DNA of 64,000 nucleotides from GCA-020343675 sp964462945 (GCA_964462945.1 CAYWZW010000007.1:58105-122104), one strand, 5' to 3'. Positions 26,326 to 36,183 are shown, numbered from the stretch's first letter. The notes: generated from the letters alone by a model not told the origin. Numbers and translations: made by a program.

Positions 26326-27676
26326 CGTGCCGCAGGGCTATAACCGGATCGACCCGGGCCGCTCGCCGCGTGGGATAGACGCCGGCGATCAGGCTGACCA
26401 GAATGGAAAAGGCAACCGCGCCCAGGCAGAGCCACCAGGGAAAGCGAAAGTACTCCATGCGCGGGGCGGCATGGCTCGACATCACGGCGTTGACGACCTC
26501 ATTGATGACCATGCTGACGACCCAGCCGAGAACCAGGCCGAACAGGCCGCCCAGCAGGCCAATCATGCCCGCCTCGAACAGGAAGACCCTCTGCACGTCG
26601 CCGTCCGTGGCCCCCACCGCTTTCATGATGCCGATCTCCCGATAGCGTTCCAGGATGGACATCACCATCGTATTGACGATGCCGAGCGAGGCCACCGTGA
26701 TCCCGATCATGCCCACGGCGAGCAGGAACATGTCCATGATGAGGAAGCCGATCCGCATCTCCTGCAACTGGTCGATCCAGGCAAACGTCCGCAAGCCCCG
26801 GGATTCCAGCTCTTTTTTGACGGGCGCGATATCCTTCGGCGATCTGACCTTGATGGTGATCATCGAGTAGTTCCCCGCCTCACCAGCCGGCCGGAAGAAC
26901 TCCCAGACGCTCGTCAGAGACAGCTTGCGCATCCCGGCGGCCGCCTCCGGCTGGATATACGCATCGCCCATCCCCCCGAAAGGCATCCGCTCAGCGACGC
27001 CCACGATGGCGAAGCGATAGCTCTCGCGCGAGATCGGAAGGGTCTGGTCGCGCGGCGAGAAGACCATCCGCAGCAGACGCGTGAGACTGAAATCCAGCGT
27101 CAGTGTGGCGACCTCGATCTGCTTTCCGATTGCCTCCGAGGGCTCGTTGACACCCAGACGCCGCACCAGTGCGTCGCTGATGAGCGTCCCATTCGGCTCG
27201 TTCGGACCATAACAGTGACCTGCACGCAAAGGCATCGTCCGACAAGTGGCCGCCGACAGCACCTGGACAAGTGTGAACTGCTCCTTGTCCCCGAGGCGGA
27301 TCTGGGCCGGAAAGCGTAGCTCGGGGAAGGCAGCCTCCACCCCCTCGATCTTCATTGCCTCTTCCAGGAACGCCTCATCCAATGGCGGCGAATTCGCGTT
27401 CGTAGCTCCATCTTCCTCCTCCCGCCATCCCGCCTCGTCGGGATCACGGGACTGCCGGGCCTCACGGTAGCCGCTGCGAGCGTACACGTTGATGTAGTTG
27501 AACAGGTCCAGCTTTTGGAACTGCTCGGTGGCAATCTGCTGCACGCCCTGGCCGAAGGCGAACATGCAGACCAGCGATCCGACACCAATGACCACGCCGC
27601 ACGTCGTCAGAAACGTCCGAAGCTTCTTCTTCCACAGATTGGAAAAGGACTGCTCGATGTAATCGGAGATTCTCAT
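26321..27676 (-). CDS. ABC transporter permease, MacB/LolC (FtsX-like) family
   Basis: 451 residues from the ATG at 27676 (MRISDYIEQSFSNLWKKK). It has the MacB layout: N-terminal membrane helix (about 19-43), a periplasmic core domain (about 45-270), and an FtsX permease domain with three helices (about 310-335, 360-390, 410-435; ERYREIGIMKAVGATDGDV is the diagnostic loop). Such proteins usually act in mechanotransmission, lipoprotein release or efflux, not passive import. It starts seven bases after the ATPase stop and is probably co-transcribed. Confidence 0.9.
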   Translation of the reverse strand: MRISDYIEQSFSNLWKKKLRTFLTTCGVVIGVGSLVCMFAFGQGVQQIATEQFQKLDLFNYINVYARSGYREARQSRDPDEAGWREEEDGATNANSPPLDEAFLEEAMKIEGVEAAFPELRFPAQIRLGDKEQFTLVQVLSAATCRTMPLRAGHCYGPNEPNGTLISDALVRRLGVNEPSEAIGKQIEVATLTLDFSLTRLLRMVFSPRDQTLPISRESYRFAIVGVAERMPFGGMGDAYIQPEAAAGMRKLSLTSVWEFFRPAGEAGNYSMITIKVRSPKDIAPVKKELESRGLRTFAWIDQLQEMRIGFLIMDMFLLAVGMIGITVASLGIVNTMVMSILERYREIGIMKAVGATDGDVQRVFLFEAGMIGLLGGLFGLVLGWVVSMVINEVVNAVMSSHAAPRMEYFRFPWWLCLGAVAFSILVSLIAGVYPTRRAARVDPVIALRHD

Positions 27677-27683
27677 CGGTCTT

Positions 27684-28382
<699 letters not shown>

Positions 28383-28445
28383 GCTTTAACCCGCACGCCA
28401 CCTGACGAATATCGCACACTGCCCTGCGTGCCTGATGAAACAAGG

Positions 28446-30344
28446 CTACTTCCCGCTATCTGCCTTCCTTGCCAGGATTGCCTCAATTTCGTCCATCGTT
28501 CGGTTCATTGCCGCCATCGTTTTGTTGAATGGCTCAGGGCCGGTCATGTCCACTCCTGCGCTTTTCAAAAGATCGATAGGATAATCGGAGCCTCCTGCTG
28601 AGAGGAACTCGATGTATTTCTCAACAGCGCCCTTTTCTTCGCTCAGGACCTTTTCCGCCAACGCCGTGGAGGCCGTGAACGATGTCGAGTACTGATACAC
28701 GTAGAAGTCATAGTAGAAATGCGGGATATAGGCCCATTCGACCGCGTATAGCTCGTCAATATGGCACACACCCTTTTCGTGACCGTAATATTTTTTCAGA
28801 ATGTCACCGTAAAGCGTAGTGAGGGCGTCCCCGGTCAAAGGCTCGCCGCGTTCGGCTTTCTCGTGCATCCGCAGCTCGAATTCGGCGAATTGAGTCTGCC
28901 GGAAGACCGTCGTTCTGATTCCCTCGAGGTAATTCATCAGCAAAGACAGCCGGGTGTCGTCGTCTTTGATTTCCTGGAGCATTTTATGAATCAGCAGCGC
29001 TTCGTTGAACGTGGAAGCCACCTCCGCGACAAAGATCGAATAGTCGGACGTCGGATAAGGCTGATTCTTGTTGGAATAATGACTGTGCATCGTGTGGCCC
29101 AACTCGTGAGCTAACGTGCTGACATCCTCATATTGGCCATTGTAGTTCAAGAGAATGTAGGGATGCACGTCGTAAGCGCTGCCGCTGGAATAGGCCCCGG
29201 AGCGTTTGCCCGGCGACGGATACACGTCGAGCCATCGCTCTTCGAATGCTTTTGCGACCACGCGGCGGTAATCGGCCCCTAACGGCCCTACGGCGTCCAG
29301 CACCAGCTTCCTGGCCTCGTCAAACGTGTACTTCAAATCAACACCTTTCACAACGGGCGCATACACGTCTGAATATTCCAATGTCTCCACGCCCAACATT
29401 CGCTTCCTCAATTTCAGGTAGCGATGGAACGAATCCAAATTATTGGTGACATTTTCGATAAGGGCCAGATAGACTTGGGTCGGGATGTTGTCCTTATCCA
29501 GGGCACGGTGCAGTGAGGACTCATAGCCGCGAGTCCGGGCGTAGAACATATTCTTCTTCACGTTCGCGTAGAGCTGCGTGCCGAAAGTCCCTTTGAACTT
29601 GTCAAACGCGCCCCAGAACGCGCCAAATACGGCCTCCCGATCGCTTCGGTTCGCGGCCGCTCGATAACGCGAATATTCCGCCTTGGTCAGCGTGGTGGCT
29701 GTGCCGTCACTGAGCTTAATTTCGGGATAAGGCATCTCGGCGTTGCTGAAGACCCCATAAATCGAAGATGGCCCATCGGCCAATAAGCTCGCCTCGGCAA
29801 GAATCTTCTCCTCTTTTTCTGACAGCGTGTGCGGCTTCATTCGCAGCACGTCATAAAGGGCCATCTTAAAGACTTTCAGGCCGGGCTCCTGCTCGATAAA
29901 GGTATCGACCTGCTGTTTATCCATTGCGGCTATCTCCGGCGTGATAAACGCCGCTTTGGAGCGGTAGTCCGTGCTGAGCTGCTCCATTTGCTGCTTCATT
30001 CCCAGGCGCTGCGAATTCCGCATGTCTTCATCGGATTTCATGGAGGCGTAGCCGAACAATCGTCCGAATTCTTTGGACACCCGGCTGTTGAATTCCAAAC
30101 AGGCTAACAATTGCGATGCGGAGCCTGCCAATTTGCCTTTGTACTTAGTGACTTCATCGAACTGGGCCGTTAGTTTCTGCTTGGCCTCGTTCCATTCCTG
30201 GTCTGAAGCATAGAGGTCTTCCAGCTTCCATTTGTCCTCCGCCGGGATTTGCGACCTTTCGCGCGTCTGGGACAGAGCCTGAGTTTGACAAACTGCCAAA
30301 ACTATGGCTACTACGATAATGATGATACCTGGGACTCTATTCAT
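28446..30344 (-). CDS. pepF: Oligoendopeptidase F (M3 family), exported
   Basis: Zinc metallopeptidase that degrades short peptides. 632 residues: signal peptide (MNRVPGIIIIVVAIVLAVC, to about residue 25), then the PepF N-terminal region with RERSQIPAEDKWKLEDLYAS, and the zinc site AHELGHTMHSHYS (HExxH) with the downstream Glu in FVAEVASTFNEALL. Most PepF enzymes are cytoplasmic, so a leader suggests periplasmic peptide turnover. It is 63 bases before the ABC ATPase and might share its mRNA, though no functional link is known. Confidence 0.94.
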   Translation of the reverse strand: MNRVPGIIIIVVAIVLAVCQTQALSQTRERSQIPAEDKWKLEDLYASDQEWNEAKQKLTAQFDEVTKYKGKLAGSASQLLACLEFNSRVSKEFGRLFGYASMKSDEDMRNSQRLGMKQQMEQLSTDYRSKAAFITPEIAAMDKQQVDTFIEQEPGLKVFKMALYDVLRMKPHTLSEKEEKILAEASLLADGPSSIYGVFSNAEMPYPEIKLSDGTATTLTKAEYSRYRAAANRSDREAVFGAFWGAFDKFKGTFGTQLYANVKKNMFYARTRGYESSLHRALDKDNIPTQVYLALIENVTNNLDSFHRYLKLRKRMLGVETLEYSDVYAPVVKGVDLKYTFDEARKLVLDAVGPLGADYRRVVAKAFEERWLDVYPSPGKRSGAYSSGSAYDVHPYILLNYNGQYEDVSTLAHELGHTMHSHYSNKNQPYPTSDYSIFVAEVASTFNEALLIHKMLQEIKDDDTRLSLLMNYLEGIRTTVFRQTQFAEFELRMHEKAERGEPLTGDALTTLYGDILKKYYGHEKGVCHIDELYAVEWAYIPHFYYDFYVYQYSTSFTASTALAEKVLSEEKGAVEKYIEFLSAGGSDYPIDLLKSAGVDMTGPEPFNKTMAAMNRTMDEIEAILARKADSGK

Positions 30345-30370
30345 AATTTGCTGACTCCTGGTTAAAGGTC

Positions 30371-30460
30371 ATCAGGATACCGGGAAAGGGGGACGCGAAC
30401 CTGATGCCCTGTTAACCTGATACCCATAACCTGATAACCTGATGATCCGATACCCTTACT
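30371..30460. repeat. Degenerate direct repeats (CCTGATACC type)
   Basis: Five or six imperfect copies of cctgatacc/cctgataac/gatgatccgatacc within 90 bases, just after the oligoendopeptidase start region. No array spacing pattern like CRISPR. Confidence 0.6.
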
Positions 30461-30616
30461 TGTTGTTTGCCAGCGGCCGTAACAATCGGCCTATCTTAAG
30501 CCCAATGGCGGGTCATTGTCAATTTAACAAATATTCTGACACAGATCAGCACGGCTTGACACGGCCAGTCCAGTGAATCAAAAAATGAGCGAATTAGAGA
30601 TTGGTGTGATAAACTC

Positions 30617-30693
30617 GTAGGGTGGCGGCTTGCCCCACCGTTGTCTGTCATCCCTTCGGCAGGCTCAGGGCGGCGTCTGAGGCCGAGCCGAAG
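30617..30693. repeat. REP-like palindromic elements
   Basis: A GTAGGGTGGCGGCTTGCCCCACC hairpin (30617-30639, here split as gtagggtggcgg/cttgccccacc) is followed by CCTTCGGCAGGCTCAGGGC...GAGCCGAAG (30652-30693). Related copies are at 30986-31010, 31844-31912, 35934-35969 and 37131-37155. Confidence 0.65.
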
Positions 30694-31036
30694 AATCTCA
30701 GCTTCAATAGTCAATATTAAATCGTAAATGGTCAATGGCAATAGCCACGAATGAACACGAATGAACGCGGGTTCTCGATTCTGGATGCTGGATACTTGCC
30801 CTTCCTGCCCCGCTTCCGGGTGCGGGATAAACTCCTGCAGGGCAATAGTCAATAGCAAATCGCAAACTTGTGCCCGCGAAAGCGGGTATAGTCAATGGAC
30901 ATGAGGCCGCCGAAGAAGGCGTCAGCCTGAACCGCCTGGTCAGCACCAAGCTTTCTTCATGACGAATGATGCTCCACGCTTCTTAGCCTGCCCTGAGTCA
31001 AATCGAAGGGAGAGACGAATTTATGTAAGGCGTCCG

Positions 31037-31169
31037 TAATGGCACTAAGTTAAGGGAATTGTGGCCCAAAGAGCAGTTTGTTTACCGGCGATATCACTGA
31101 GATTTCCAATCAAACGGCACTCTTAGTCAGCCTCGAAAGCGGTTAAATATGCTTAACTTAGTGCCATTA
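31037..31169. mobile_element. 133-bp MITE, copy 1
   Basis: Terminal inverted repeats TAATGGCACTAAGTTAAG and CTTAACTTAGTGCCATTA (18 bp, perfect). No coding potential. Flanked by the same octamer GGCGTCCG at 31029-31036 and 31173-31180, consistent with an 8-bp target duplication. Same length as copy 2 at 34125-34257, with about 12 differences by eye. Confidence 0.9.
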
Positions 31170-31215
31170 TATGGCGTCCGCGGATTTCGCCCGGCTTTCG
31201 CTATGTGTCTCGTGC

Positions 31216-31818
31216 TTAGAACGAAACCTCATAGGAGTACGTGACGCCGTTCTGGTTCGCTGAAAACCTGCTGTTATAGTGTGAAACAGCAAACCCGGTC
31301 TCCGTAGGACGGACCAGCAGATTGTCATCATGACCCAGCATCGTCAGGACAACTGAAAACCCTTCAAATCTTAGAACCTCTGTAACGGCATTGGGCGGTA
31401 GAGCAACTTGGGGCGATTGCAGGTATTGCTCAAAGTCAGGACTGACCATCTCGGTAACCATGTTGATAGTCTTGCTGGGAAAATGACTCATCGAGATTTG
31501 AATCGTGCGAACGGTCTTTTTGCGGTCACGGCCCTTTAGGGGCGGCTTATTCAGCAGGCTGTCTTTTGCAATCATCGAAACGCCAAACTGATGCCAGCCT
31601 CTGAAATTCTGTAATTCAACATGCTTTTCTTCGAACTTCGGTTTGTTTTTAGTAGCAAGGCTCGTGCGAAAAACATTCCCATCACGGTGATAGGAAGTGT
31701 GAGTGCCGAACATCAATCCTCCAACGTCGAAATACAGACCGTTTGGACGATGATCGAACCAAGCCAGCTTACGTTGGAGACCAGCGTAGCATTCTCTAGT
31801 GACAACGATGATTCTCAT
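31216..31818 (-). CDS. Protein of unknown family in the NTPase cluster
   Basis: 200 residues, start ATG at 31818 (MRIIVVTRECYAG). No domain recognised. The N-terminal half has a Gly-rich turn (VGGLMFGTHT) and several His/Trp, the C-terminal part a beta-rich stretch ending in VTYSYEVSF. No leader or membrane helix. It lies downstream of the NTPase gene on the same strand, separated by about 100 bases that hold two hairpin repeats, and upstream of MITE copy 1. A role as effector or regulator of the NTPase is only a possibility. Confidence 0.65.
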   Translation of the reverse strand: MRIIVVTRECYAGLQRKLAWFDHRPNGLYFDVGGLMFGTHTSYHRDGNVFRTSLATKNKPKFEEKHVELQNFRGWHQFGVSMIAKDSLLNKPPLKGRDRKKTVRTIQISMSHFPSKTINMVTEMVSPDFEQYLQSPQVALPPNAVTEVLRFEGFSVVLTMLGHDDNLLVRPTETGFAVSHYNSRFSANQNGVTYSYEVSF

Positions 31819-31843
31819 ACAACCTCGTCACAAGAATAGTCAT

Positions 31844-31912
31844 GTAGGGTGGGTTTTAGCCCACCGATCAAAGCGCGTGACATTCTTGAAGGTGGGGCAA
31901 GCCCCACCCTAC
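31844..31912. repeat. Nested GTAGGGTGGG/CCCACCCTAC inverted repeats
   Basis: Left arm GTAGGGTGGGTTTTAGCCCACC and right arm GGTGGGGCAAGCCCCACCCTAC each form a small hairpin, and together can form a larger one (GTAGGGTGGG with CCCACCCTAC). Lies between the NTPase and the unknown gene. Confidence 0.75.
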
Positions 31913-31920
31913 CCGACCTT

Positions 31921-34035
31921 TCATTCGGTGATCGACCGCAGATATCCAATGAGTTTATCGGAGATTTGCCCGTTCTTCAGATCAACCCAGGAAACACCCA
32001 AGTGTTGGCTAACCCCTTTCGGTTGAAGGAAATAGTGGTTGCCCTCAAGCGTGAGAATCTTGTCGGCAAGCAACTGGCGTAGAACCGCATGCCCCGTGGG
32101 GTTGCGGAGTACGCGATCATCTTCGATCTTGCCCTTGTACCTGGCAAGCGAGCCCCTCCCATGAGAACGGAATTCCACGAGGATGCGCTTAAGCCGAAGG
32201 TACTTTTGCCTCAAGGAGGAGTCAGACGGGAGTTCCTCTTTCTTTTGCGCGTATTGACGACACGGGTACATCAACCCAGACGGATCCGAAACAGCGAATG
32301 TGAGCGCAACGCCATTGGTCACTATCCTGTCGAGTGTGGACTCTACCTTCTCCCCTTGGAACAGCACGTGCTCCTCTGATGGGCTCTGTTGTGAACGCCT
32401 GAGCATCAGTGCCTTGGATTGCAGAATTATTCGACGCGCGGAGATCTCTACAGGAGCTGTGAACTCGAGTTCTTGGGCGCCAGAAAGCAAGACATCACAC
32501 GGGACCGACAGGTAGGTTGATGAAAGGCGGTGGCCCAAATGCACTGGTTCTGTACCGTCCATATTGGAGTGGAAGATGAAGGTTCTTGGCTTGTTGTTCC
32601 TATCCTTGCCCAAGAGTATCTCAATCTGAATCTCGACAGAGGCGTTTGGAGTAGTATCGGACTGCAGGTCATCGGGCTCAGGCCCATCCACACACAACTC
32701 AACGGAAGCATTAGTTGACTGAAACTCCAGTGCTGAGCCCAGAATCACATGCATACAGTTCATGGGCACATATCCATCAGTTGCAATTGTGCTCAGAAGA
32801 TATATGAGGTGATAGCTGTACTTGTGTGAGCCCACATAGTCGAGGACAAGCTGGACGCTCTCTGGATCACCCGTAGCTATTAAGGTCGCCAGAGCGACCG
32901 ATTCAAAAACCGCATTGCGAAACTGCCGTCCAGAGATGAAGGGGTGTTCGGGCAGCCACGAGAGTAGTTGCTCCTCGTATTTCTCATTGATCGAGTGGTT
33001 CGATATTAACTCAAGGGTCAGTGTCTTATCGAGGCAGTGAGAAACCAATCGCTTACATTGCTCTTCCGTCTCATATACTCCAGCGACTATCGCCTCCGCT
33101 TCGTGCTCCGGCATATCAACGACAAGTGGTTTCACTATATTCGGTACAACCTTCTCCTCCTTCTCACGTCGGAGGATGTACATGGCAATGCGGTTCAACA
33201 GCTTGATTTCAACATCATTTGCGTCAGAACTTTCTATTCCTCCCTGCAGTCGGTGGTAGTTGCGCTCTTCAACCAATAAAGTTACGATCGCATCGAGCAC
33301 CGCTGGATAACCTATGAAAGATAGGAAGTCTTCATTGGCTTCCTTCGTCTTGTTCTCAAATGCAGCGCCAAGCATATTCAGAATGCTGTCGCGAACTTCT
33401 TTGTACTGCGCCGCATAAGGTCCCTTCAGTGCGCCAGTGAACTCGTCAATGTACTTCCGTGCGCTGTCCGCCCCAAATGGCAAAATGGTGATAAGACCTG
33501 TGCTTACTTGTTTCTCTGTGAGGTAAATCCAGCAGTCTTCCAGGATCTGTGTGCGACCAAGCAGCACAAAGCTGGTATTTGCCGGGCATTTGCATAATCG
33601 CACAACATCGTCAAGGAATGCTTCGAAAGCCTTTTCTGTCGTCTTGGATCGCCCTTCGTCAATAGCATCAATTATGACACCATAGCTCCCTTCCCCGATA
33701 CTCTTGAAGATGCTACTCAGGTCCTGAACTCCAAATGTGCTAGTCAGTAGACCCGTCAGGGTGTTGTCGGCAACGGGCTTATGCTTGCCCAGATCGAGCA
33801 AAGGCAAGCCTGTTTCATACGACAGGACTTGCGCCAGAGTCGTCTTCCCCGTCGCCCCCACGGCCGAGATCAGCATCACCGCGGGTCTCTCGCTCTCAAG
33901 TTCGACCTTTTCAAAAATTGGCTCTATGTAAGGCTGCTCTCGCTTCTTGCCAATGTAGAATGACTCTGACGGGTTCAGCATCTGGAAGGACCTCTTTTGC
34001 GCTCCAATGATCGCCTTCACATTGTAGTACTCCAT
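31921..34035 (-). CDS. NACHT/STAND-like NTPase
   Basis: 704 residues. P-loop GATGKTT (residues 60-66) and an acidic Walker B with the NACHT/STAND 'hhhDxxDE' form, VIIDAIDE (120-127), followed by a sensor-like Arg in FVLLGRTQ. No helicase or transposase motifs. The middle and C-terminal portion (about 300-700) has helical repeats followed by beta-rich segments, perhaps target-sensing and winged-helix regions; the last 100 residues (LRQLLADKILTLEGNHYFL) look winged-helix-like. The ATG at 34035 is seven bases from AGGAG. Bacterial STAND ATPases often act as phage sensors; here that is inference, supported by the setting. Confidence 0.75.
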   Translation of the reverse strand: MEYYNVKAIIGAQKRSFQMLNPSESFYIGKKREQPYIEPIFEKVELESERPAVMLISAVGATGKTTLAQVLSYETGLPLLDLGKHKPVADNTLTGLLTSTFGVQDLSSIFKSIGEGSYGVIIDAIDEGRSKTTEKAFEAFLDDVVRLCKCPANTSFVLLGRTQILEDCWIYLTEKQVSTGLITILPFGADSARKYIDEFTGALKGPYAAQYKEVRDSILNMLGAAFENKTKEANEDFLSFIGYPAVLDAIVTLLVEERNYHRLQGGIESSDANDVEIKLLNRIAMYILRREKEEKVVPNIVKPLVVDMPEHEAEAIVAGVYETEEQCKRLVSHCLDKTLTLELISNHSINEKYEEQLLSWLPEHPFISGRQFRNAVFESVALATLIATGDPESVQLVLDYVGSHKYSYHLIYLLSTIATDGYVPMNCMHVILGSALEFQSTNASVELCVDGPEPDDLQSDTTPNASVEIQIEILLGKDRNNKPRTFIFHSNMDGTEPVHLGHRLSSTYLSVPCDVLLSGAQELEFTAPVEISARRIILQSKALMLRRSQQSPSEEHVLFQGEKVESTLDRIVTNGVALTFAVSDPSGLMYPCRQYAQKKEELPSDSSLRQKYLRLKRILVEFRSHGRGSLARYKGKIEDDRVLRNPTGHAVLRQLLADKILTLEGNHYFLQPKGVSQHLGVSWVDLKNGQISDKLIGYLRSITE

Positions 34036-34124
34036 AATCGGCTCCTAACTGCCTAATGGTTCCAAAGAAACTCGGGGCAGCTTTCCTCCTGGGGAAATTC
34101 CGCGGGAATTCCAGGGACACCGTA

Positions 34125-34257
34125 TAATGGCAGTAAGTTAAGGGAATTGGGGCCCAAAGGACAGTTTGTTTACCAGCGAAATCACTGAGATTTCCAATCA
34201 AACGGCCCTCTTGGCCAGCCTCGAAATCGCTCAAATATGCTTAACTTAGTGCCATTA
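34125..34257. mobile_element. 133-bp MITE, copy 2
   Basis: Ends TAATGGCAGTAAGTTAAG and CTTAACTTAGTGCCATTA (one mismatch). Octamer GGGACACC lies at both flanks (34114-34121 and 34258-34265), a different octamer from copy 1, as expected for independent insertions. It sits between the Ntn hydrolase gene and the NTPase start, where it could separate their transcription or carry regulatory signals. Confidence 0.9.
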
Positions 34258-34475
34258 GGGACACCATATTTAATTCCAACCGATGTGTGCACCAAACTTA
34301 CGAGTCATCCAGTAAACCGCGTTTTCTAACGGCTCCTTGTCACCTCATTCATTTCTTCTGCTCCTGTTTATTTACGGCTTCGGCCTGCTTTTTCTCCTTC
34401 GCACGGCCCGCTGCTCGGGAACGAAACCTAAAACTGCTACAAGTCCGGAGTTATGAGCAGCTTGGCTACAGTTTG

Positions 34476-35297
34476 TCACAATACACCGTCTTCTTCAGGC
34501 CATGGAATGAACGCGACATCTACTCCGCCTCCAACAGCACGGTCTTCAGGATCATAATGGTGCGTGAAGTATGAACCAAAAACCTCAACAGCCATTTTGC
34601 AGAAAGCCACTCGGGCGCCCAATCCCGTCACGTTTGGCCCGAATCCGGCATCCTGTATGACGTGCAATGCTTGCCAAATGGCATCCTTGAATACGTTAAA
34701 AGCTGCGAAATTAGCGCCGTTGTTGAACCAAAAATAGCGGCGCTCATCGATCATTCGTTGCAGCCTTTCGCGCACGCGTTCTGGATAATCCTCGGGGCGG
34801 GGCCACTGTTTGAAGCTAGCCTCGACACTCTCACACAAATTGAAGGTTCTTTGTGCAGGTGGATACTGTCCTGTCCTGGGATCAATTGGGCCATAGTTCC
34901 AAATACAATGCATTTGTGGAACCGGAACATTATGTTTTCTTGTGAAGCCTCCAAGGTGCACGACAAGGTGGGCATCGGAGACATCCATATCCATTGTATA
35001 TTCTTGGTCGAAGTCCTCTTGGATTTTCTGCCGCAGATTTTCAGCCAGAGAGTCGAAATTGTCAAAGTCCCGATTTCCGGCGATGAATACTCTCATCCAC
35101 TCGTCTAAGCCCAATCCCACCAATCTTCCGAGACCGACAAATCCGACGACCGCCCTGCGATGAGGCCAAGAAAGCACTTTGGTTGCAGTGGGCTCGACAT
35201 GTCTTTTCTCCCCTGAAGTACCATATGTGATGGTCGCGTTCTTGTCGGCTGCAAATACAATGCCTTCGGGATAATAACCGCTCAAGAGGATCGACAT
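34476..35297 (-). CDS. Proteasome-fold (Ntn) hydrolase family protein
   Basis: 273 residues. The N-terminus, GYYPEGIVFAADKNAT, matches the start of proteasome beta/HslV-like domains (GxxLAADxxAT), with Ser2 as possible nucleophile after Met removal, Asp18, and a Lys near residue 40 in ATKVL. Glycine-rich RRAVVGFVGLGRLVG follows, as in the beta-sheet core of this fold. About 50-100 residues longer than HslV. The start follows TTAGGAGGTAGTAG. It is the first gene of the cluster. No HslU or proteasome ATPase is next to it; the adjacent NTPase is of another class. Confidence 0.75.
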   Translation of the reverse strand: MSILLSGYYPEGIVFAADKNATITYGTSGEKRHVEPTATKVLSWPHRRAVVGFVGLGRLVGLGLDEWMRVFIAGNRDFDNFDSLAENLRQKIQEDFDQEYTMDMDVSDAHLVVHLGGFTRKHNVPVPQMHCIWNYGPIDPRTGQYPPAQRTFNLCESVEASFKQWPRPEDYPERVRERLQRMIDERRYFWFNNGANFAAFNVFKDAIWQALHVIQDAGFGPNVTGLGARVAFCKMAVEVFGSYFTHHYDPEDRAVGGGVDVAFIPWPEEDGVL

Positions 35298-36183
35298 CTA
35301 CTACCTCCTAAAATGATTTGTGCAAATGGAATCAAACACTCACTTTTTGATGCCTATTAAGCACAGCCACCGTATTCTAGCCAAAGCCATTATTGAGCAA
35401 CGCAAATCCAAGATGCCTCGCTTCATTGTTCGTTCGTCACAAATCTACACTGCCCCGGCGGGATTTTCAATCACGAATCCCGAATTCCGCCTCTTGTGGG
35501 CCTATCCGGCCCTTCCACTTTATAAAGCGATTGTCAGGGAGCAAATGTTGATACTTTTTTTCTCATTTTCTTGAAGAAAGCGAAGATTTTTTTCAAATCG
35601 GCGATTTTGGGCTGAAAAAGGGGGTGTTTGAAAGACTTTTCAGACGGGACTTACAAGATTTACAGAGATTTATCTCGGTGCCCGCGGTGTCCTCTGTGGC
35701 TAATCCAGGATTTCTTCGTGCCTTCGTGGTGAACCTAAAACCGTGTTCATCCGCGTTCATCGGCGGTTAATAAAAAACAAAGCCAATTGCCGGACAAGTT
35801 TGCTGGAGATCATTGGTGTTTATTGGTGTTCATTTGCCCTGGGCATGGCAAAGCCACGTGGTTAATTTGAAAAAACAAAGCCAATTCATTCCGTCGTCCC
35901 CAAGGGATGCCGGACATTCCTTGCTAAGGAATGGTTCGACAGGCTCGCCATCCTGAGCGAGGTCGAAGGATTGCCGGAGGTCATTGGTGTCCATTTGCCC
36001 TGGGCATGGCAAGGCCACGTGGTTAAAATTTGGACAGGATAACAGGATAATGATGGATTCAATGCGGGTGTATTCGTGGCTAATTTGGAAAAACAAAGCC
36101 AATTTGCATGTTTCACCGTCGCGGGCGCAAAGACGGCAGGGCTTCTGCACTCGTCTCGGCGGACTCCCGAGCCGTAGCCGGAA
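35298..36183. other. Repeat-rich non-coding region
   Basis: 880 bases with no gene. The left part may carry the promoter of the Ntn-hydrolase operon. From about 35660 it consists of dispersed repeats, including the copies at 35772-36104 and a 'ccgtgttcatccgcgttcatcggcgg' word at about 35742-35768. Confidence 0.65.
35772..36104. repeat. Duplicated repeat units
   Basis: A 35-base unit (starting catttgccctgggcatggca and ending gccacgtggttaa) occurs at 35831-35865 and 35992-36026 with one difference. The word aaaaacaaagccaatt occurs three times (35772, 35871, 36089). A palindromic cgacaggctcgccatcctgag/gaggtcgaagg element lies at 35934-35969. Confidence 0.8.

Larger units (their letters stand above)
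30345..31215. other. Repeat-rich non-coding region
   Basis: 870 bases with no gene and several repeat types, listed separately: CCTGATACC-type runs, a GTAGGGTGG hairpin, two palindromic 'ggctcaggg/gagccgaag' elements and a MITE. It forms the left border of an accessory block. Confidence 0.7.

Noticed and set aside
26327..27319. Plus-strand open frame of 330 codons, rich in His, Asp and Arg
   Set aside because: Antisense to the MacB-like permease; composition is typical of a shadow frame.
30371..30460. CRISPR array
   Set aside because: Repeats are under 10 bases, irregular and without unique spacers; no cas genes are in the window.
31037..34257. Composite transposon carrying the NTPase gene
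   Set aside because: The two MITEs have different target duplications, so each inserted alone; nothing indicates joint movement.
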